DNA from: Atrichornis clamosus
Lineage: Eukaryota > Chordata > Aves > Passeriformes > Menuridae
Direction: 5' to 3'
Assembly: GCA_013400975.1 (NCBI GenBank)
Contig: WBMZ01000173.1
Span: 1-64,000 of the forward strand
DNA: 64,000 bases
The position numbers and the translations under genes are program-made. The notes below the pieces were generated by a model. It ran no database searches, was not told the DNA's origin, and worked only from the letters and a program-made list of their open reading frames with translations. Of this stretch, positions 40,974 to 53,886 are shown piece after piece. The first letter of the stretch is position 1. Every line of letters begins with the position of its first letter.

Positions 40974-41330
40974 CAAATAAACCCTTTGCATTACATTTAT
41001 CTGCCCTTGCTGCGTCCGTTAACATGCAGGAAGGTTTATCAAGGAACAAACAGGACACATACACAGCGTCTGGTCCAGCAGGACCCATCCCCAGAAACTC
41101 TCCTTAGTGAGCTCAAGACTGCACACATCAACACCACCATCTCTCCGGATATCCACACTTCAGACCATCTGTCTGAATTACTGAACCCTTCCTCCTACCC
41201 AGCCCCCGTGCCTTCAGAGAAAATCCAGGCACTACCACCCTCACCAGCCCTCCACCACAGACTCGTCAGGCGCCGCACCAAGATCTGCAGAGGTTTCAGG
41301 GAGTTTCTCCTCTCCCTGCTGCGGCTCTGA
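40974..41330 (+). other. Coding-like open frame, candidate terminal exon of an unidentified gene
   Basis: The frame is open from 40887 and closes with TGA at 41328-41330. A plausible acceptor (TTTCTATTTCTCTTCAG) ends at 40973 in frame, and a second possible one ends at about 41029. A hand count of the 76 codons before the stop gave G+C of about 58, 46 and 66 percent at codon positions 1, 2 and 3. The order GC3 above GC1 above GC2 is typical of real vertebrate exons. The predicted peptide of about 118 residues has two N-glycosylation sequons (NRT, NTT), two cysteines, a Pro/Ser-rich middle, a basic RRR patch and a C-terminal amphipathic segment ending GFREFLLSLLRL. That end loosely resembles the last helix of helical cytokines such as IL-6 or IL-13, a weak impression only. 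No upstream exon or signal peptide was found, and an open frame on the opposite strand covers part of it. Chance remains likely. Confidence 0.25.
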
Positions 41331-41739
41331 CTCCCTTCAGAAGCAAGCGGCTTCGCGTGTGACTTTGCAATCTGAGAATGTGAGCTGGTCGGCAGGACAC
41401 CGGGGTAAATATAAATCTGGCGCTTACCCACAGGCAGTCCCTCGCAGTCTGACATCGTGTGAGAAGTTCTCCTCACCGGGGGCTTAGGCAAACCACTGCA
41501 GGACCGCAAGTGTGGGTCCTTCTGTTTGCAAAGGCAAGGGGGAAAAAATATCTAACAGTTTACAGCCACCCTTCTCTTGCACTGTACATCTACCCACCCA
41601 GAGAGCTGTAGCAACAGTCCCGTCCCTGCCTTCTCATTATGGGATGTAAAGATAAGAATGTGCTTTTGTGCCAAAAGAGTGTGCTATTGGTGGATAAATT
41701 TGTTGTCATCCCTCCCCTTCGCAGAGTTTCCTCTTTAAT
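41331..41739. other. Noncoding DNA after the coding-like frame
   Basis: No clear AATAAA polyadenylation signal follows closely after the stop at 41330, which weakens the terminal-exon idea. Nothing else was recognised. Confidence 0.4.
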
Positions 41740-42010
41740 GTCACAGAGGCACATTACCCTGTCGGAAAGGCCATCGAATATTTATGAAACGGCTTTTAAG
41801 AGCTAAGCCGCAAATCTGCGCGGGAGAACAGAGCTAATTGCTGTGCCGTGGGGTTGGTGGTGGGAGCCACACCGCAGGGCTCTCCTGCTCCCCGGGGGCT
41901 GCGGGGGGAGCTGGTGGGCTGGGGGATAGGCTCTGACGTATTGCTCTGTACTCTCTCGTTCTGCGGGGTCCAAGTATAAATACTCACTGCCAGAAAGCGG
42001 GCAGAAGTCA
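41740..42010 (+). promoter_or_regulatory. CpG-rich promoter-like segment with CRE-like site and TATA box
   Basis: CG dinucleotides cluster here, including GCCGCAAATCTGCGCG and CCCCGGGGG blocks, against a CpG-poor background. TGACGTA at 41934-41940 matches a CREB/ATF half-site and TATAAATA at 41975-41982 is a good TATA box. A start site would be expected near 42005 on the plus strand. The spacing is that of a compact inducible promoter. No convincing coding sequence was found downstream, so the product could be noncoding RNA or the match fortuitous. Confidence 0.35.
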
Positions 42011-44705
42011 GGGTGTATCTCTTTAAAGGGGAAGGGATAAAAAAGGTCTTTTGTTTATATTGTAATATCTGAGAAATTGTTTTGTGACACTGTTACTAAA
42101 GGCTGTTTCATGGTTTATAGAAATATTGTGAGTGCAGATTTCTCTGTAACTTCATGACTTTCTTGCGTAAAACATGCTGCTTTAATATCAATTTAGTAGC
42201 TGCTCCTACAACTTATTTTTTTAATCTTTGGAAATGTTTATGTGGGATTTGTTTGGTATGAGATTCCCGAACTCGTACAGTCAGTGGAGAGTCTCCCTGC
42301 ACACTGGTGTGCTCATTAGGCACCTTAATGAAGTGCAAGCAAAGGCTCTGGCAGCATTAGTGCCAGGCTGGGCTTGGCAGAGAGATGTGCAGGACCTGGT
42401 GGGTGCCTCAGCACCCGGGGGGGTGTAGTTTGCTGCCACTTTTTCTCCTGGCAACAATCAGGAACAGTCTGGGCTCTGCCTGACACAAAATTTTAGTGTC
42501 TGAGCCCTTCACTGATGTTAGAGGATTTGGACCCAGCGCCAGAGGGAGGGCTGGGAGGAGGAGGAGGCAAGGGGGGCTCAGTGGGGGTATCTCTGGGAAG
42601 CACTTCCAGACCACGTGGCCAGAAAAGCCCCTCGGGGAAATGAGCCGCCAGAGCCCCGGGGGATACCTTTCTTCAAAATTCCTTGAAGCAAAAAAGGCTT
42701 AATTTTCATGAAATATATTAGGAACTCAGTGTGCCCAACACCTCTGAAAAATGTGGGTTGTTTTTACTTAGACGCTTCAGTCTAAGCACCCAAAGGCTGA
42801 CACTGCTGGTTCTGCCTGAGCTCTCTCTGAAGAGAGGCCTTTCAGTACTCTGCTCGTTACTCAGCAGCATAGCTAGCCATGGATTCAATTCAGGATGTCA
42901 GGCCAGTGACTAAGAAGCTAAAACAGCTGCAAATGTAGATAGTGACATGTTCCCAAAACCATTCCTCGGGTTGCCTACGCAGTGTTGGGCAAGCGGAGAC
43001 AGAAGTGTCCGGTGGCCACTGGGGTTTGCCAGCACGAGGATCTGCTGGCACAGTTCTGCCAGGGACAGCCCTTGTCAGTGCCTGCTTCTAGGCCTGCTCA
43101 CGCAACACACCTGGAAATATCCACTGGTGTAGGGCTCACCTGGATGGCTCTGAGGAGAAACAGAGCCTCAGGCTGTGCTCTCTACCAAAGAGGCTGTACA
43201 AGAAGTGCAGGGCATTGTGCTTGGCCTCTCTATCCTGCTGCCACCCACAGACCCAAGGAGTGGACACTAGCTATTCTGGAAGACAGGGAGATGTCTGGTC
43301 TTGATCTCAGTATGCATCTGGGAAAGGAAGGCCTAAACCAGACAGGAGGACTTTTCTTCCAGTGGCATCTGACTGCAGAAACATATTGCTCCAACGTGTG
43401 AGAATCAAAGCTTTCTTAGCTCGGCCCTGTGCAAACGCAGGCTCCCAGTTCTGCAAGCATTTTCGTGCCAGTTCAACTTCAAACTCTGCTGAAGTTCCTG
43501 GAACTGCTCACAGTTATAAACACATGCGTAAGTACTTGCAGGATTAAGGGCTCACCATTCCTGCTTGTATTCGGAGCAAAGAGCTGCAGCTGCTTTTGAA
43601 GTTACCTCTCACAGCTGTGAGCTGGTGCTCCTCCGCTGAAGGTTAGAGCCCTCCAGCAGCGCTGGACAAGTGCCTGCAGGGAAGGCACACCAAATCACAG
43701 ACTGCTGTCTCAGCTCGAGCTCATCCTCAAGAGTAATTTAAGAAACCTCTGCCTCAGTCACCTGCATTACAATGTCCATGGCCGAGTCTGCTACAGGTGG
43801 TCAGCATCTTCTGGAAAGGGGCAAAGAAGCCAGCAGAGAGAACTGAGGGGGGAGAACAAATACATCTTAAACTATTACAGCAAAGTGGGCAAGCGCTCAT
43901 CTGCCAGAGCCCTTGCTAGGATTTGGGAGAGCTCTTAAGTGAAATGCTAAAGCAGGTCAAAAGTTGAACAAATCAGACCTAATTCTTACAATGACACTCA
44001 CAAACAAACACCTTCTTCTGATGTGGATACTTCAATTAAAAAATTAGCTTTGATCTCTGGATAGTTTAGATATCATGCTGGGTTTTGATAAATTATAAGA
44101 CTTTTTTTTTTGAGTTAAACATTTTGAGTAACTTCCCCTGTTTCTCAGCCTGAAAAAAGAAGAGCCATGTTTGCTTCTGGAGAAAGGCCAAGCCTGGAAA
44201 ATTTAAATCTGATGGAGAAAGTTTTGGAAAATTATGAATAAGACTGGTGTCTGTCATGGTAAAAAATGCAAAAGCCTAAAATTGACCTAAACAATAAAAG
44301 GTGAGAAGTAATGCATATATTATTTCAGCAGGTATTAAACTAATGTGAGAAATGTGCTAAATATTTGTCAATAACTGCTCTCACTTGGGTTTTCCAAGGA
44401 ACCTGAAGGATGTTTATCCCTCAACATGCAGTGAGAACCAGTCATAAATCTATCTGCTTCATTCTACTACTTGTCAGATAGTTGTCTGCATAAAATCCAT
44501 GACAAGCACCATGAGTGGGATGGCAAATGCAGTGCATGGAAGGAAGTCACTGGAGTATTTCCTAAAGAAAATTTGCCTGGACTATTCGGTCTCCTCTGGA
44601 AGACAGCTGCACTGTCCTGAAGCACCTTGAAACACTTAGGCAGTTCCTATGGTGTCCATACCCCTCTATGGAGATTTCCAGGAAGAAATATCTACCAGGA
44701 ATGTC
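42011..44705. other. Noncoding DNA, nothing recognised
   Basis: A 139-codon frame at 42982-43401 begins at TTG and has no recognisable family. The rest holds short shadow frames and a T-run at about 44102-44111. Confidence 0.45.
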
Positions 44706-44752
44706 ATGGATGTCCCATTCCTGGACATATTCAAGGCCAGTCTGAACAGTGC
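44706..44752 (+). mobile_element. Old diverged CR1 fragment
   Basis: The string 'tggatgtcccattcctgga' followed by 'cattcaaggccagtctgaa'-like sequence parallels the avian CR1 3' region (tggatgccccatccctgga ... ttcaaggccaggttgga) in plus orientation. The match fades on both sides and the terminal octamers are missing, so this is an ancient internal remnant. Confidence 0.55.
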
Positions 44753-45592
44753 AAAGGATTTTTGAGACACAAACTGCCTGCACCTGAGCTGATATGCCTG
44801 GGGAAAGAGGCATATTTGGGGAAGCCTGGGCCCAGGACACCCACCATGGCACAAGTACCCAGTCACCTTAGTGCCCAGATACAGTCACCTACACGAGTAA
44901 GACATGTAGTGGGACCCTGTTTCTAACTTACGTTTGCATATCGCTTCTGATCTGTGCCTGATCTAAGTGCCTAAACACCCTGGAAAATATGGGCTTTGAG
45001 ACTTTAAATCCCATGGGGTGGTCATAATTTTCCCCACCACCTGACAGACTCAGCCATCTGACTGTGAAAAGAGAGTGATCCATCTGAAAGCTCCCAGTTG
45101 GACCACGGCTTTTGCTATTGCTGGCTTGCCTCTCAGCCATGGATGGAGCCAGCCTCATCCAAACCTCATAGGAAGAGCAGGGAGCTGTGATTCCCACTGT
45201 GGGATCTCAGGCCCTGCCAGATGCTGGCTGCCTGCTGACATTACTGGTGGAAGGGCTTTGCTAAACTCAGCACTGCTGTAGGGGCGTGTTGTTCTGCTTC
45301 CCTCTGCCTTCCTCTCTCCTGACAGAGGGAAATAATGAGAAGTGAGAATTATTTCTTTAGCTAACCAAGTCATATCTCATTATTAAATCTGCAATTTTCC
45401 ATGAGATTGAAGCAAGCGCCTTACTGCCCGCTTCGGCAGGCATTTATGTCTCCCATCAGCGTGATTTCCACGCAGTTTAAATAGAGAATGGCTGAAATGC
45501 ACTTCTCCCTTCTAATTTATGCAAATTCCCTTAGGTTTTTCCCTGCCGTGTGAAGAGATTTCTGACTGTTGGGTATGGAGGATTCACAGCCC
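44753..45592. other. Noncoding DNA, possible regulatory patch at 45.37-45.53 kb
   Basis: The patch 45,370-45,530 holds CATTATTAAATC, a GCCCGCTTCGGCAGGC near-palindrome and a perfect octamer ATGCAAAT (POU factor site) at about 45519. I see no gene. The regulatory reading is an inference from motif content. Confidence 0.35.
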
Positions 45593-45617
45593 GGGAAGGG
45601 GGAGGGGAGGGACAGGG
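45593..45617 (+). other. G-quadruplex-forming motif
   Basis: Five G-runs of three or more (45593-45595, 45598-45602, 45604-45607, 45609-45611, 45615-45617) are separated by loops of one to three bases. This satisfies the strict G3+N1-7 rule with a spare run. The motif is direct; folding in vivo is not shown. Confidence 0.75.
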
Positions 45618-48600
45618 CTAGAAGAGAAGCTGCAGGCTGATATAAGCAGGTTGGCCTCAGGATGTGGATTACCTTCTCTCAGAGCACTGAAGAGCCCAAA
45701 ATGTTAGGAATTTGTTAGTTGAGACATGCTTTCTCCCCTTAAAAAGCCCTGCAGCTGGTGGGGATAGAATGCACCTCTCTGTCCTCTAATGCAAGGGGTA
45801 AAATTAACCACAGCTTTTGAACTGCACCCAGCTGAAGTGCCGAGAAGCGAGGGGGGACCGTGCTGGCCAGCCCCCACCAGCCCCACTGCCAGCCCTGCAT
45901 CTCCTGAGTCACTGACAGGGCCTTGGTGAGGTCCCAGATGTACCTATTGGATCAGCAGGCCAAATCCAGGGCCAGTGGGATGCTGTGCCAGGTGTACGTG
46001 CAGCAGAGAAATGACTCTGGAGCTGCTGGTCACATGGGCTTGAGTCTCTGTGTAGCAATCAGCAGACGGAAAGCAACGGGGCTCACACTAGACACAGAGT
46101 GCCAAGGAAGTCCCAATAATTGGAATTTTATTTCATTATTGTTTTCTGACACATTCTGTTCGCATTTCAACTTGATGGATGGGGAGTGTAATCACGCAAC
46201 CTCAAGAGGAGCTGATGCTCTGACAGGATCTCATGTGGGTTCATCCAGCGAAGGAAGAGTGAGTGAAAAAAGGCAGGATACAGCTGACAGCTAAAACAGC
46301 CCTCTAGGAAGAAACAAATACAAAAATAATAGCAGCCCCGCAAAATAACTAGGTATGTCATAATTTTGCATTAATCTCTATTTTTTTTTATTTTATTAGC
46401 AAGATTTTCACTAGTAACAATTCAATCTAAGCTTTGTATTCAAGAAAGGAAATGTCTCCATCATCTCCTCTGATGTCTCCCCAGAGAGAAGATTAGAAGA
46501 TTAACTGTGTCAGGTGACACCAATCCAGCAGCAGGGAATATAATTTTGCACATTCAAAGAGAAAATGGGGGAGAAATTCCAGCTATCTCCAAGAAATGTG
46601 AACCTCACCAGTGATAATTGCTGGCTCACAGGGAAAACATTTTATGCAAATGTGCAGATATAGAGTAAATAAAATAAGATCAAAGACTTGGAAGAGGATT
46701 TATCTTAAAGAAGAAATGAATTGAATCTCAGTAGCATTTTTGTCCTGTCTAATTTATAAAAGGTTGCATTCTCTGGGGAGGAGTTAAGAGAGGCAACTGA
46801 AATGACGTAAGGAAACAAAAAGCTACATCTGGAAGACAAAACTGGCTTCTGACCTGCCACAGTTCTTGCTCACAATGTCTCCTGACACACTGAGCCAAAA
46901 TGAGCCTCCCATGGCACTCAAGTGAGATGCATTTGAAGAAGGATGGAAAAAAGCACGACAGAATGAGCCCAGCTTTTGGCATCTGCTGACAAACGTGAGT
47001 GGCACTTGGCTGTCCAGCTTTGCAAGAGTCACCCAGCACAGGGGACATAGGCCAAAACTCTTTTTCCATCAATACCTGGTAGATTTTCGTGCTGTAATTA
47101 TAGTTATTGGGAGTTCCCTCTGCAGATGTTTCAGGTGTTACTGCCTTTACTGTCTCACAGTGAACATAAAACGCCAAAAAAAATTATAAGATTCAATCTG
47201 ATCTTGCTGCATTTGGTTTCAAGGGCATTATTGCTGTTTATTTTACTGGGATTGAGCCTTGCACAGATGAGCAAAGCTGCATTTGCTCTGTACAGATCTG
47301 GTAGAAAAAAGTGTCGAGCCCTGAATGTAAATATTACAGTATCATGTGTTTGGTTTGAGGAGAAGGTGAGAGCCTTGCAAACTTGATTTGTCAGCTGCAA
47401 AAATAGCACTCAGGCAAACAGATGGTCTCTGCAAGGAGGGAAGTCTTAAAAAGGTTCACAGATTAATGAGCTCTGCCAGGTTTTTAGTGGTTCCTACCAA
47501 AATTCCTATAAATCAGTCTAACTGGGCAGGGAGGAGGTGGAGACGAGAGGAATCGATAACTTCCCTAGACAGCTTGTATATCCAAGGTTAGCTGACAAAG
47601 GCTTCAGAGCTGGAAAATCTCGAGAGCAATTACAGAAACACAGTGTCATCCTTTAAGAAGGCAAAAGCCCAGTGTTCATCATGTACTATCAGTGCTCTGG
47701 GGACTAATTGCAGCTGCCTGTGACCAAGGATATCTGTTTGGTGATAAAGGAAGATGAGGTGTCAGGCACACTGAATTATTGGCTTGTCCTGGGAACTCTG
47801 AAATTTGCTTTGAGGGACTGAGAATATCCTCTGCCCACTGCAGGGCAGAGAGAGACCACAGCTTCACTATCTTTATTAGAAGCAGCCCTAGACAGCACAT
47901 GACTAAGGCAGAATATTTACAACAGCTAAACACAGTCCTACCTTCAGACAAATGACATTTCATTTCCATTCTCATCTCCAAGACTGTCTCCCTGCTCAGT
48001 GTTATGTCAAGCATAGCAAGATGCTTTCACCAAGCTGAAAATAAGATGTCAAAATGGTCACTGGTCAAGGTTAGCCACAACAGGTAACCAAGGGATCAGG
48101 GTTTCATGCCAAACTTGGAACAGGAGTAAACTACGCTTTTAGGAATGACTAGCAACAGAAAGAGAGCACCAGATAATCCTCCAGGTGATCATCTCTCTAG
48201 CTGATTTTCTTTAGCAAATCTTCTGCTGAACCCACAATGAGTGCAGGTCTGCCGTGCTAGGAGATAGAATTGATTAAGAAACTGATAATGGAATCAGAGT
48301 TGAACAGTAGGGAAAATTACACATTAGGGTATCTATGACGTTTGTAAGGTGGTGCGCTCTACAACCTGCTTTCATTTGCTTTTCTGCAAACATCCATCAC
48401 TGGTGTTTGACAGCGGGAATGATCTGGGAGGAGTTTCCATTCTTTGTCATTTGGAGACGCCTCCGTTGTACAATAAACACAGTCACAATTAACGGAAGGG
48501 GTGACCTTGTTGGCAATTTCTGAAAAGAGGGCAAGACTCCTTGGGAATAGTGAATTAAGCAGATTATTACCACTTAAGTAACCTCTGTAAGTCATGTTGT

Positions 48601-51600
48601 GGGTGAGGCATGTTGCTGGGGTAAAAGGAAAGCTTGTTTGTGGCTGCTCAAACAGCACGTAACTACTGTTTCCAAAACGTTGTCTTTAAAAACAGGGCTA
48701 GATTTGGTTTCTGATATTCATGTTTTTCACTACAAGCACCTCCAGCTGTCTCAAGAAGAAATTCAAGACCACCTTGGTGTGGTCAGACTGTTGGGTTTGG
48801 GGTGGAAAGCCTGGGCAAAAATGCAGAGCAGGGGCTGCAGCACCTTGGAGTTAAATCAGGATGACAATTTGGAGTGCTGCTTGCAAACAGGAAAGTCTCG
48901 ATTATGCTAATTTACTTATTGTTATTTAAAAAAAGATAAGAGAAAAAATTTATGTTTCCATTCAAAGCTCACAAAAAGTGTAAGAACGTTTGCTCTTCTT
49001 TCTTATTAAAAGTCTGAATGTATGGAAAATTATTTTTGTGGGACAGGCTTATTGTGTGCCTGGCACTGTTCTCTTGAGGTTTTGGACAGGTACAGCTGCT
49101 GCAGGACTGCTGGAAATGGGGCATTAAGTGCGTGACATCCTTTCACTTGACCAAAACCTCTGCCTTAGTGTTCTAAAATGCTGCAGCTGGTCCAGAAGTG
49201 TCCTTTGGACACTCGCCAGCCTGGTGCATCTCTCTGCATCACCAGAGAGCTGCAGCAGCTTTGTGATTGCTTGGTGTCCACCTGGCTGCTCTCTGGTAAG
49301 CTCCAATCACTTCTGTGACTGAAATACCTTACAACCATTCTTAAGACACTCAACAGTCCAGCAGCAAGTGCTTCTTTCAACATATAAGCAAGTGTCCCAG
49401 CCTACTCTGGGAGCTGGAGGCATTCAGGAAGCCCAGATCAAACTTTTTATGCTTTAAAACTGTAGAGACAAGCTTCCTTGCAATTTCCTAATTTGATACA
49501 TGAACATGCTTTTTCCTTCTTCCTCTCCAATTCTCATCCAGGGAGAATGTGGGGACTGATTTCTCCCACTGCCATTTCTGCACAGAGACATCATAACCTC
49601 ACTGGAGTGGAGTGGTGAGGCCAATCCCGGGATCTTCACCTGCAGTTAAACAAACCTGAGAACTCTCATCTGAGGGCAGAGCCAGGGTCGTTTCTGCCTC
49701 TCGCCATTCCCTGGGGAATGTCTCTCACAGTTCTCAGTGATGCCTTGTCCCCACTGTGCCTTTACTCCCCTTCAGCACAAACCAAAATTTCTGCATTATC
49801 CCAGATCCATTCCTCATCAATCACTTTATTAATCCACAGAAATGACAGGAATTAGTAGTAGCAGGTGAATGCTTGCCTCCGAAGATGTGGTTTACAGCTA
49901 ATCAACAGGGCTGGCACATAAAATCATCATTATGCTGCACAGAGCAGATCCAGATGTGCTGAAGGGCCATCCCCAGGCCATCACTGCAGCAGCTAATGTG
50001 TACTAATCAGGGATCCTGGCCTTCTTGAAGTACTGTATCAGTGTATAGTTAGTAACACTTTATTGCAATATTATACTTAAAAGTTCCAAAACCTTGTTCA
50101 TGACGAGATGTTAAACTTGCATGGAATAGACCAGAGAAGCCCAAAGGCTGCAGAGCTGAAAATTAAACCACTATTGATAGTTTTTCTCCTTTAATTTAGA
50201 AAGCACCAGAAGCCTGAGAAAGCCAGAGAAATTCATCTTGCAGCAGAGCCCACATCTAAGGAAATTCCATGTATGGCCAAATGTCAAGTTGTTGCCTTTG
50301 CAAAGGGCAGTGTGGCAATCGTATTTCCATTTCGAGGGAAGTTTTTTCCTTTGAGCTGAGTTTTTCAGTGGTGGAAGAGGAGGGAGAGAAAGCAAAGTGA
50401 GCTTTTCCTTTCAGCACACATACATTCAGAAATCTGGCTGCTCATTTTTTAAAGGTCATGACTTCCTTCCCTGCTCCTCCCTGGGGCACAGCCAGGCCAA
50501 CCACACCTTTGCCACAAGTCCTCCCCTCCTAAGGTGTCCCTTCTTCGTCTGTGAGGCTCCTCGGATGAAAGTTAAGCCCTTGGAAAGGCACGTGGTGTTG
50601 CCACTGAAATAGCCAAGACACCCACCCGCCCACTCAGCCATCTACAAGTGGAGTTTGACCCAGTGCTTTCATGTCAATTAAATGTTCCTTTTTACTGCTG
50701 TTTCCTCAAGAAACAAGATTTGCACAGTTGCTTTGGCAATAAATCCTCACCCCACTGGCTAGTACTGAGCAACAATGAGGTTTGCAGGGTGTTAAAAGTT
50801 TCTGCAGTTTCCAGAAAACATCTGAGATTCTTTATAGGGAAGAGATGGGACTGGTTGAAGGCTTCCTGAGAAGAGGCAGGCGGCACTGTGACCTGGTCAG
50901 TGCGTGTGGCCAGGCTGGCCATGCAGCACACACGGAGCCCCAGAGCTGGCCTGCACGTGCCACCTCTATCCCTGCCAGGGGCACAGGCAAGGTTACACGG
51001 ACACAGGAGGAAGGTGAGGATCCAAAAAGGAAGGATGGAGTGCCGGACAGTACTGCAGTGGGGCTGCTAGAGAGGCCGTGGGGATCTGCTGTCATGTGCT
51101 GGGAATGCTAGAGAGAACCTGGGATGTGAAAAAATTAGGGAGCTGCAAGCCAGTGTTCATTAGCATGGCAGGGGTTCAGCATCTGCTCCCAGCAGCCAGC
51201 CTGTCCAGGGCCCACTGCCCACAGACTCCCTGCACACAGCAGGGCTGTGCTGGCCCTCAGTCCCTGTAGGGCTCAGGCCCTTCAGGAGGAAGCTCAAAAC
51301 ACATCTCTTTGTTTCTCGAAGTCACCTTTATCATCTTCACCTTCCTCCTCGACTTTCCTGCCTCCGCTGTCACCCTCCTGCACCACACAGGGGAGAGAGG
51401 CACAGCTTTCCCAGCTGTGAATCCTCCTCCCTGGCCATTTCAGTACTTTGCCAGGTCATCATCAATCTCAGAGGAGAGCCCCCAGCTCTCCCTGTTCTCC
51501 TTTCCATTTTCCCTGCTTGCTGCTATTTATTACTCTGTGGTATTTGGGGGAGGAATGCAGCCTGTCCCAGGGAAAGGGTTGCTGCCGCCAGGCTCAGCAG

Positions 51601-53742
51601 GCTAAGTTTAGTTCCTGGCTCTGCCAGGGATTGCCTCTGTAACACTAATCAAAGATTAGATTTCTCCCTGCCTCAGTTTCCCTCTGTAGATAGAAAAGTG
51701 TCCTCTTGTAACCTGCCTGAGGTGGGAGCTGGCTTATACAACTTGTTCACACTGCTCCTGTCCCTGGAGCTCCTGCCCTGGCCGAGATCTCGGGGTACTT
51801 CTATAATCAGTACAGTCATGTTATGTTTTCATTAAAGGTCTTGTTGTTATACTTTTGATATGAAACATAAAAATACTAACTACAGCTTAATTATAATTCT
51901 TCACATTATGATTTTTTAATTTTGCATGCAGTTTCATTTAAATTGTAATTCTCTAAGAAATAAAATTACTCTGGGATTGCTCTCACAATTCCATATATTG
52001 ATGTGAGAGCTGATGTGGCCACAGACAATCCGTCAGTCTTAGAACCCTTCCCATGGGTTTCCCAGGAAGAAGTCAGTATTTGGAGGTGTGACCAGGGCTA
52101 CTCTCTCTGTTGTAGGAATGAAATGATAAGAGTCTGTGAACAACAAGAAAAGAAAACTCTCTGTGTATGAGCTGAAGGCTCGGCTTGATGCCGTCTCTTT
52201 AAAAAATTGCTCAAATGATACATTAAAAAGCAAAGCTCTTGTATCACATACATATTTCATCTGCACCTTGGAACTGTAATTAATGGCACAGAAGGCTTCA
52301 TCTGACAAGCTGTCCTCGGGGCAGACTTTTTACTTCTATCTACATCAACAGTGCTCGCTGCTACTGTTTCCCTTGGCAAAACTCCTCAGCTTCACCCCGC
52401 TCCATAGCAGGAAGGCAAGCAGATGTGAGGCTAATCCACGTTTCTCTCTCCATTGATGAATACTTCCCTCAGATACAATAGGACTAAAGAGAATAATTTT
52501 TCAAAGATGGAAGAAGACACATGGAGACACACACAGCAGGAGGTGAAGAGAAAACTCCTGTTTGTAAAGCCTGCCTGCTGTGTGAAATGGTCAATGCTAA
52601 TTCAAACTGAATACGATCGAAATGAAACACCCAGGGCCAAATTAGTCCCTGGTGCAGCACCAGTAACCCAAAGGCAGATGATTTGATTTCACTGAACTTA
52701 TGCCAGGAGTGAACTTGACCCGCGGCGTTACGCGGTGTCCAACAGTACAGCCAAGAAACCTGAAATACATCACAGGCATCCAACAGGGGTGTTCTGGCTG
52801 TGGCCAGTGTTCCAGTGCATGTCTCCAGTTCTCAGTTCTTGAGCACTGTCATCCCTGATAACCATTTCTGGTGGTCATTTTCCCCATCATTTTCACAATA
52901 GTGATGGTCATTTACCTTTGTCTTTATGAAAAGGTTGCAGAGGCTGTCCAAAAATATGAGGAACAATAAAGCAATTTGGTTTCTGTACCTACCAAATATT
53001 GTATTTTTTTCTAAAAAATTTAAATGAGAAAAAAAAGAAAAATAATGAAAAAGAAGTGGTAACCTTTGTGGAAGATCTGCCTGATGTAATGCATGCTCAT
53101 ACAATGTGTACTGAATCCATCACAAAGCAAGTCAGCTTGCAGCAGGATGGAGATGCACTGGCATTAACTCTGGAAGAACGGAGGTGGTGTGAACCATAGG
53201 ATCCCAAAGGCTTTCAGACACCGATTTATAGATCTTAGGTTATGCGCAGGAAAGAATTTATGTTTGGCTTTCCCCTTGTTTTTTGTGACACGTAAAAGCT
53301 GCGGCTGCTGAGCCTGGTTTCTCTGTTTGAGCGGCCGTGCCGTGCTGCAGTGTCACCCAGCAGCTCTCTGCAGGGGCACGTGCCATTGTGGCAGGGTCGG
53401 TTTCCAGGCTCAGCCCAGGCTGTTTGCACAGACTCCTCTCCTGCTTGTTCAGGGCCTGGCAGCCACCCAGCACCTGGACAAGAAGGACTGAACTCAGTGG
53501 GAGCTTTGCCATCAGCTCTCAGGGTACTGGGCCAATACCAAATAGTAGGTAATACTTCCAGCCTGGTTAGAGACCCTGTTCATTCCCCTGAGCACTTTTA
53601 ATGCCCAAAAGTGGAACTTCGTGTATGGTGTTCTGGCTCTAAGGTTTATCCTGCTGATCATCTGCATTTGTATTATATTGAGCTATTTCATCTAGGGTCT
53701 GGCAGTAGCTAACACTGTTATCTCTTCTTACCAGTGACTCAG
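45618..53742. other. Gene-poor DNA, candidate conserved element at 48.33-48.53 kb
   Basis: No gene or repeat family was recognised. Frames reach 142 codons (46749-47177, minus strand) without resemblance to any known protein. The stretch 48,330-48,530 contains TATGACG, TTTGACAGCGGG, ACAATAAACAC and CACAATTAACGG, a mix of CREB-, TALE-, forkhead/SOX- and homeodomain-like cores that makes it a weak enhancer candidate. 50.4-51.8 kb is more GC-rich. Confidence 0.4.
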
Positions 53743-53766
53743 ATACACACACATACACACATACAC
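53743..53766. repeat. Short CA-rich microsatellite
   Basis: Tandem ACACAC and ATACACAC units abut the CR1 fragment to the right. Confidence 0.85.
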
Positions 53767-53769
53767 TGC

Positions 53770-53886
53770 TGGGTTGGATGGGGCCCCGAGCAATCTGGTC
53801 TAGTGAAAGGTGTCCCTGTCCATGGCAGGGGGATTGGAACTAGATGATCTTTAAGGTCCCTTCCAACTTTAACCATTCTATGATCT
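53770..53886 (+). mobile_element. CR1 LINE 3'-end fragment, well preserved
   Basis: The match starts with 'gggttggatggggcc' and runs through 'caatctggtctagtgaaagg', 'catggcagggggattggaac', 'gatgatctttaaggtccctt' and 'ccaactttaaccattctatg' to the terminal ATTCTATGATCT octamers. This is the complete last ~117 bp of an avian CR1 in plus orientation, 5'-truncated as usual. It carries no coding capacity. Its good match to the consensus suggests a younger copy than the one at 44.7 kb. Confidence 0.95.

Noticed and set aside
46749..47177. 142-codon minus-strand frame with several cysteines
   Set aside because: No family resemblance, no coding-like composition noted, and overlapping frames on both strands.
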